A stretch of 26,126 bases of DNA. It comes from Sphingomonadales bacterium. GTDB taxonomy: Bacteria; Pseudomonadota; Alphaproteobacteria; Sphingomonadales; Sphingomonadaceae. The position numbers and the translations under genes are program-made. Under the pieces are notes generated by a model, which worked only from the letters and a program-made list of their open reading frames with translations, was not told the DNA's origin and did not search any database. Positions 23,534-26,126 of the stretch are shown here, piece after piece. The stretch covers positions 1 through 26,126 of the forward strand of contig JAIYAA010000240.1 of NCBI GenBank assembly GCA_027489295.1, read 5' to 3'. Every line of letters starts with the position of its first letter. Within the stretch, counting starts at the first letter, position 1.

Positions 23534-24703
23534 TCAGAGCGGCAATCCTACATAGTTTTCGGCGATCGTCGTCTGGGCCGCGCGCGACGTGGCGATATAG
23601 TCCAGGTCGGCCAGCTGCATCCGGCGATCGAACGCATCGCTATCCGGGAAACGATGCATCAGCTTGGTCAGTTGCCACGAGAAGCGTTCCGATTTCCAGA
23701 CCCGTGCAAGCGCCTTTTGCGAATATCCGCCGATCGCGTCCTGATCCCCCGTCCTGAAGTGGCGGACCAGCGCCTCCGAGAGATAGTGCACGTCCGAGGC
23801 GGCGAGGTTCAGCCCCTTGGCGCCGGTGGGCGGCACGATATGCGCGCTGTCGCCTGCGAGCAGCAGCCGACCATGGCGCATCGGCTCGAACACGAAGGAG
23901 CGCAAGGGGGCGATCGACTTCTCGATCGCGGGGCCACGGGTTAGGTTCGCTGCCGCTTCGGGCCCCAGGCGCACCGCCAGCTCGTCCCACAGCCGGTCAT
24001 CGGGCCACAGCCCGATATCCTCGTCCACCGGCACCTGGATGTAATAGCGGCTGCGCGTCGCCGAGCGCATCGAGGCGAGCGCGAAGCCGCGATCGTGGTT
24101 GGAATAGATCAGCTCGTAATCGCAGGGGGGCACGTCGGCGAGGATGCCGAGCCAGCCGAACGGGTAGACCTTTTCATAGGCGGTGCCGACATTTCCCGGA
24201 ATCGCCTTGCGCGAGGGGCCGTGAAAGCCGTCGCAGCCGCAGATAAAGTCGGCGTCGATCCGCTCGGTGCGGCCATCCCTGGTGTAGGTAACGTAGGGGG
24301 TGTCGCTGTCGACATCGTGCAGCGCGACGTCGGCGGCGGCGTAGATCACCTGGAGGCCGCGTTCGGGCGCCGCTTTCATCAGGTCGCGGGTCAGCTCGGT
24401 CTGGCCATAGACGAGCACATGATGGCCGGTGAGCTCGGTGACGGGAATGCGGATCAGCCGGTCGCCATCGGCGAGCGCGAAGCCGTCATGCGGCAGGCCC
24501 TCGCGGTGCATCCGCTCGGCGAGGCCGACGCGCTCCATCAGCATGGTGGCCGTACGCTCCAGCACGCCGGCGCGGATGCGGCCGAGGACATAGTCGGGCG
24601 TCGCGCGCTCGACGACGACCACCTCGATGCCTTCCGCCCGCAGCAGATGGCCGAGCAACAGCCCCGCCGGGCCTGCACCGATGATCGCAACCTGGGTTCG
24701 CAT
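23534..24703 (-). CDS. pobA: 4-Hydroxybenzoate 3-monooxygenase
   Basis: FAD enzyme that converts 4-hydroxybenzoate to protocatechuate with NAD(P)H and O2. The 389-residue length matches the Pseudomonas enzyme (394). The FAD site GAGPAG lies at 9-14, GRIRAGVLE at 41-49, GCDGFHGPSR at 156-165, and RLLLAGDSAHIVPPTGAKG follows. Substrate-binding residues of the Pseudomonas enzyme are all present one position earlier: Tyr200, Ser211, Arg213 and Tyr221 within YSNHDRGFAL and SMRSATRSRYY. This makes the substrate call unusually firm. AAGGAGAGG precedes the ATG at 24703. It is divergent from an AraC-family regulator and co-transcribed with the aldo/keto reductase. Confidence 0.97.
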   Translation of the reverse strand: MRTQVAIIGAGPAGLLLGHLLRAEGIEVVVVERATPDYVLGRIRAGVLERTATMLMERVGLAERMHREGLPHDGFALADGDRLIRIPVTELTGHHVLVYGQTELTRDLMKAAPERGLQVIYAAADVALHDVDSDTPYVTYTRDGRTERIDADFICGCDGFHGPSRKAIPGNVGTAYEKVYPFGWLGILADVPPCDYELIYSNHDRGFALASMRSATRSRYYIQVPVDEDIGLWPDDRLWDELAVRLGPEAAANLTRGPAIEKSIAPLRSFVFEPMRHGRLLLAGDSAHIVPPTGAKGLNLAASDVHYLSEALVRHFRTGDQDAIGGYSQKALARVWKSERFSWQLTKLMHRFPDSDAFDRRMQLADLDYIATSRAAQTTIAENYVGLPL

Positions 24704-24724
24704 ATGCGCCTCTCCTTCGTCTCT

Positions 24725-24736
24725 TGTTGCACAACA
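24725..24736. promoter_or_regulatory. Inverted repeat in the pobA/regulator gap
   Basis: TGTTG (24725-24729) and CAACA (24732-24736) are separated by CA. The repeat lies 22 bp upstream of the pobA start in the 116-bp gap shared with the AraC-family gene. It is close to the pobA start, so it could also act in the leader. AraC regulators usually bind direct repeats, so its role is uncertain. Confidence 0.35.
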
Positions 24737-24819
24737 TGCTGCCGCGCGAGCGAGACGCCGGTGAGGGAGAGGTCAACCTTTTACTTGGACGATTCGCCCG
24801 ATCGTGTCACCGTCCCGCC

Positions 24820-25740
24820 ATGCGCGAACGCAGTCCCGTCCCCGCCTTCTACCTATATGGCGAGCCGCAGCGCGGCGTTGCCGAGGGGTTCGTGCATGTC
24901 GAGAGCCTCGACGATCGCTCGCGCCCCAGCGAATGGACAATCCGCCCGCACCTGCACCGCGATCTGAACCATGTAATCCTGATCGCCGAGGGCGGCGGAT
25001 CGATGACCGCGGAAGCCGAGACGGGGGTGTTCGACGCGCCCGCGCTGTTGCTGGTGCCGGCGGGGATCGTCCATGGCTTCACCTGGCACCGGGAGTCGCG
25101 CGGCTGGGTGTGCACCATCGCCGACAGCTATTTCGCGCAGCTCGCCACCCGCGACGCAGCGCTGGAAGCGCTCTTCCGCGCGCCCCAGGCGCTGTCGCTC
25201 GCGATACCCGAGCGCGACGCGGTTGCCGCGCTGCTCGCGGAGGTACAGCAGGAACTGAACTGGTCCGCCCCCGGCCAGCGCGCCGCGGTGGAGGCGGCGC
25301 TGCTCGCCATCCTGGTCCGCAGCCTGCGCCACGCCCGGCCGGCGCGTGCGGACGGCGCCGGCAACCGACGCGAGGCGGAGGTCGTCGCGCGGCTGCGGGC
25401 ACGGATCGAGACGCGCTTTCGCTTCCGCGAGCCCGTCGGCGTGCACGCCAAGGCGCTGGGGGTGAGCATAACCGCGCTGCGGCTCGCCTGTTCGCGGGTT
25501 GCGGACAGCAGCCCGGCGGCGATACTCGATGCCCGCGCGCTGCTCGAGGCGCGGCGGCTGCTGCTCTATTCGAACCTGTCGGTGGGCGAGATCGCCGACG
25601 CCGTGGGCTTCGAGGATCCCGCCTATTTCTCGCGCTTCTTCGCGCGGCATGTCGGCATGTCGCCGCGCGCCTTTCGCGGGGGCGCGGCGACGAAGGATCA
25701 GCCGGCCAGCTGCGCTTCCAGCTCGCCGAGCACGCGGTAG
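24820..25740 (+). CDS. pobR: AraC-family regulator, probably of pobA
   Basis: A 306-residue transcription regulator. The N-terminal cupin-like ligand-binding domain has HLHRDLNHVILIAEG at about 44-58 and VPAGIVHGFTWH at 79-90. The C-terminal half (about 205-300) has two helix-turn-helix units, the second with LSVGEIADAVGFEDPAYFSRFF and GMSPRAFR. Such AraC-type PobR proteins activate pobA in response to 4-hydroxybenzoate in several proteobacteria, and the gene here is divergent from pobA. I chose the ATG at 24820 because earlier possible starts give a non-conserved leader. Its last 43 bp overlap the convergent ligC gene. The gene name is inferred from position and family. Confidence 0.78.
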   Translation: MRERSPVPAFYLYGEPQRGVAEGFVHVESLDDRSRPSEWTIRPHLHRDLNHVILIAEGGGSMTAEAETGVFDAPALLLVPAGIVHGFTWHRESRGWVCTIADSYFAQLATRDAALEALFRAPQALSLAIPERDAVAALLAEVQQELNWSAPGQRAAVEAALLAILVRSLRHARPARADGAGNRREAEVVARLRARIETRFRFREPVGVHAKALGVSITALRLACSRVADSSPAAILDARALLEARRLLLYSNLSVGEIADAVGFEDPAYFSRFFARHVGMSPRAFRGGAATKDQPASCASSSPSTR

Positions 25741-26126
25741 CAATCGAACACCTTGGCCACCGAGCTGTTCGGATCACGCCCCTCGCGGATCGCGGACACG
25801 AACTCGCGGTCCTGCAGCTCGATGCCGTTCATCGACACGTCCACTTTGCTGACGTCGATCGGCACTTCCTTGCCGTCCACCAGATCGTCGTAGCGGGCGA
25901 TATAGGTGCCGTTGTCGCAGATGTAGCGGAAGAAGGTGCCCAGCGGCCCGTCATTGTTGAAGCTGAGCGACAGCGTGCAGATCGCGCCACTCTCGCTCTT
26001 CAGCTGGATCGACATGTCCATCGCGATGCCGAGTTCGGGATGGATCGGCCCCTGCACCGCATGCGCCTGCACGATTCGGCCCGCCTGATAGGCGAACAGG
26101 TCCACCGTGTGCGCGGCGTGGTGCCA
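25698..26126 (-). CDS. ligC: 4-Carboxy-2-hydroxymuconate-6-semialdehyde dehydrogenase, C-terminal part (5' end outside window)
   Basis: Gfo/Idh/MocA-family oxidoreductase. In the protocatechuate 4,5-cleavage pathway this enzyme oxidises the LigAB product to 2-pyrone-4,6-dicarboxylate with NAD(P). The 142 visible residues are the C-terminal substrate domain: WHHAAHTVDLFAYQ, QGPIHPELGIAMDMSIQLK, SLSFNNDGPLGTFFRYI and DVSKVDVSMNGIELQDREF are nearly what I remember for LigC/PmdC. Full-length members have about 315 residues, so the N-terminal Rossmann half lies beyond base 26126. The gene overlaps the 3' end of the convergent regulator gene by 43 bp. It indicates that protocatechuate made by pobA and vanA is degraded by 4,5 (meta) cleavage. 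Confidence 0.88.
   Translation of the reverse strand, partial: WHHAAHTVDLFAYQAGRIVQAHAVQGPIHPELGIAMDMSIQLKSESGAICTLSLSFNNDGPLGTFFRYICDNGTYIARYDDLVDGKEVPIDVSKVDVSMNGIELQDREFVSAIREGRDPNSSVAKVFDCYRVLGELEAQLAG

Noticed and set aside
1..26126. Search for mobile elements, CRISPR arrays, tRNA or rRNA genes and attachment sites
   Set aside because: No transposase motif, long terminal repeat, regularly spaced repeat or tRNA-like segment was seen by eye in the gaps, which are all shorter than about 210 bp.

Overview
This is about 26 kb of GC-rich DNA that looks like the chromosome of a sphingomonad-type alphaproteobacterium (Sphingomonas or a close relative). The evidence is dense gene packing, two large TonB-dependent receptors each beside catabolic genes, a VanR/VanR-operator pair of the Caulobacter type, and the end of a ligC-like gene of the protocatechuate 4,5-cleavage pathway. 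No insertion sequence, phage gene, tRNA, rRNA or CRISPR array was seen. The window cuts a gene at both edges.

Region 1 (1-7007) is a galactoside-use locus. A GH42 beta-galactosidase (minus, cut by the left edge) is divergent from a GH36 alpha-galactosidase (plus), which converges on a Caulobacter/Xanthomonas-type TonB-dependent receptor (minus) across a strong terminator. The two promoter regions share the 9-mer CAAACGATT inside LacI/PurR-like half sites, which suggests one regulator controls all three genes. Region 2 (7215-10253) holds a glycine betaine/choline-type ABC importer, made of an ATPase and a permease fused to its substrate-binding domain, followed by a small alpha/beta hydrolase.

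Region 3 (10261-20591) is the most notable part. It is a tightly packed eight-gene minus-strand operon: TonB receptor, flavin monooxygenase, type I extradiol dioxygenase, C-C-hydrolase-like alpha/beta hydrolase, MFS transporter, cupin, NAD-dependent epimerase/dehydrogenase and fumarylacetoacetase-family hydrolase. It is divergent from a NodD-type LysR regulator. The 115-bp gap between them contains an ATC-N9-GAT element like the half site of rhizobial nod boxes. The set encodes a plausible complete route: uptake, ring hydroxylation, meta-cleavage and C-C hydrolysis. I infer a multi-ring plant phenolic as substrate, perhaps a flavonoid A-ring by analogy with the Herbaspirillum fde system, but the substrate cannot be read from sequence.

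Region 4 (20657-26126) funnels simple plant phenolics to protocatechuate: vanA (vanillate O-demethylase oxygenase) with a perfect VanR operator and vanR behind it; pobA (4-hydroxybenzoate 3-hydroxylase) with an aldo/keto reductase; a divergent AraC-family regulator, probably of pobA; and the 3' part of ligC. Together the window looks like an island for using plant cell-wall sugars and phenolics. Regions 3 and 4 could be linked if the ring products of the region 3 substrate are 4-hydroxybenzoate, vanillate or protocatechuate.
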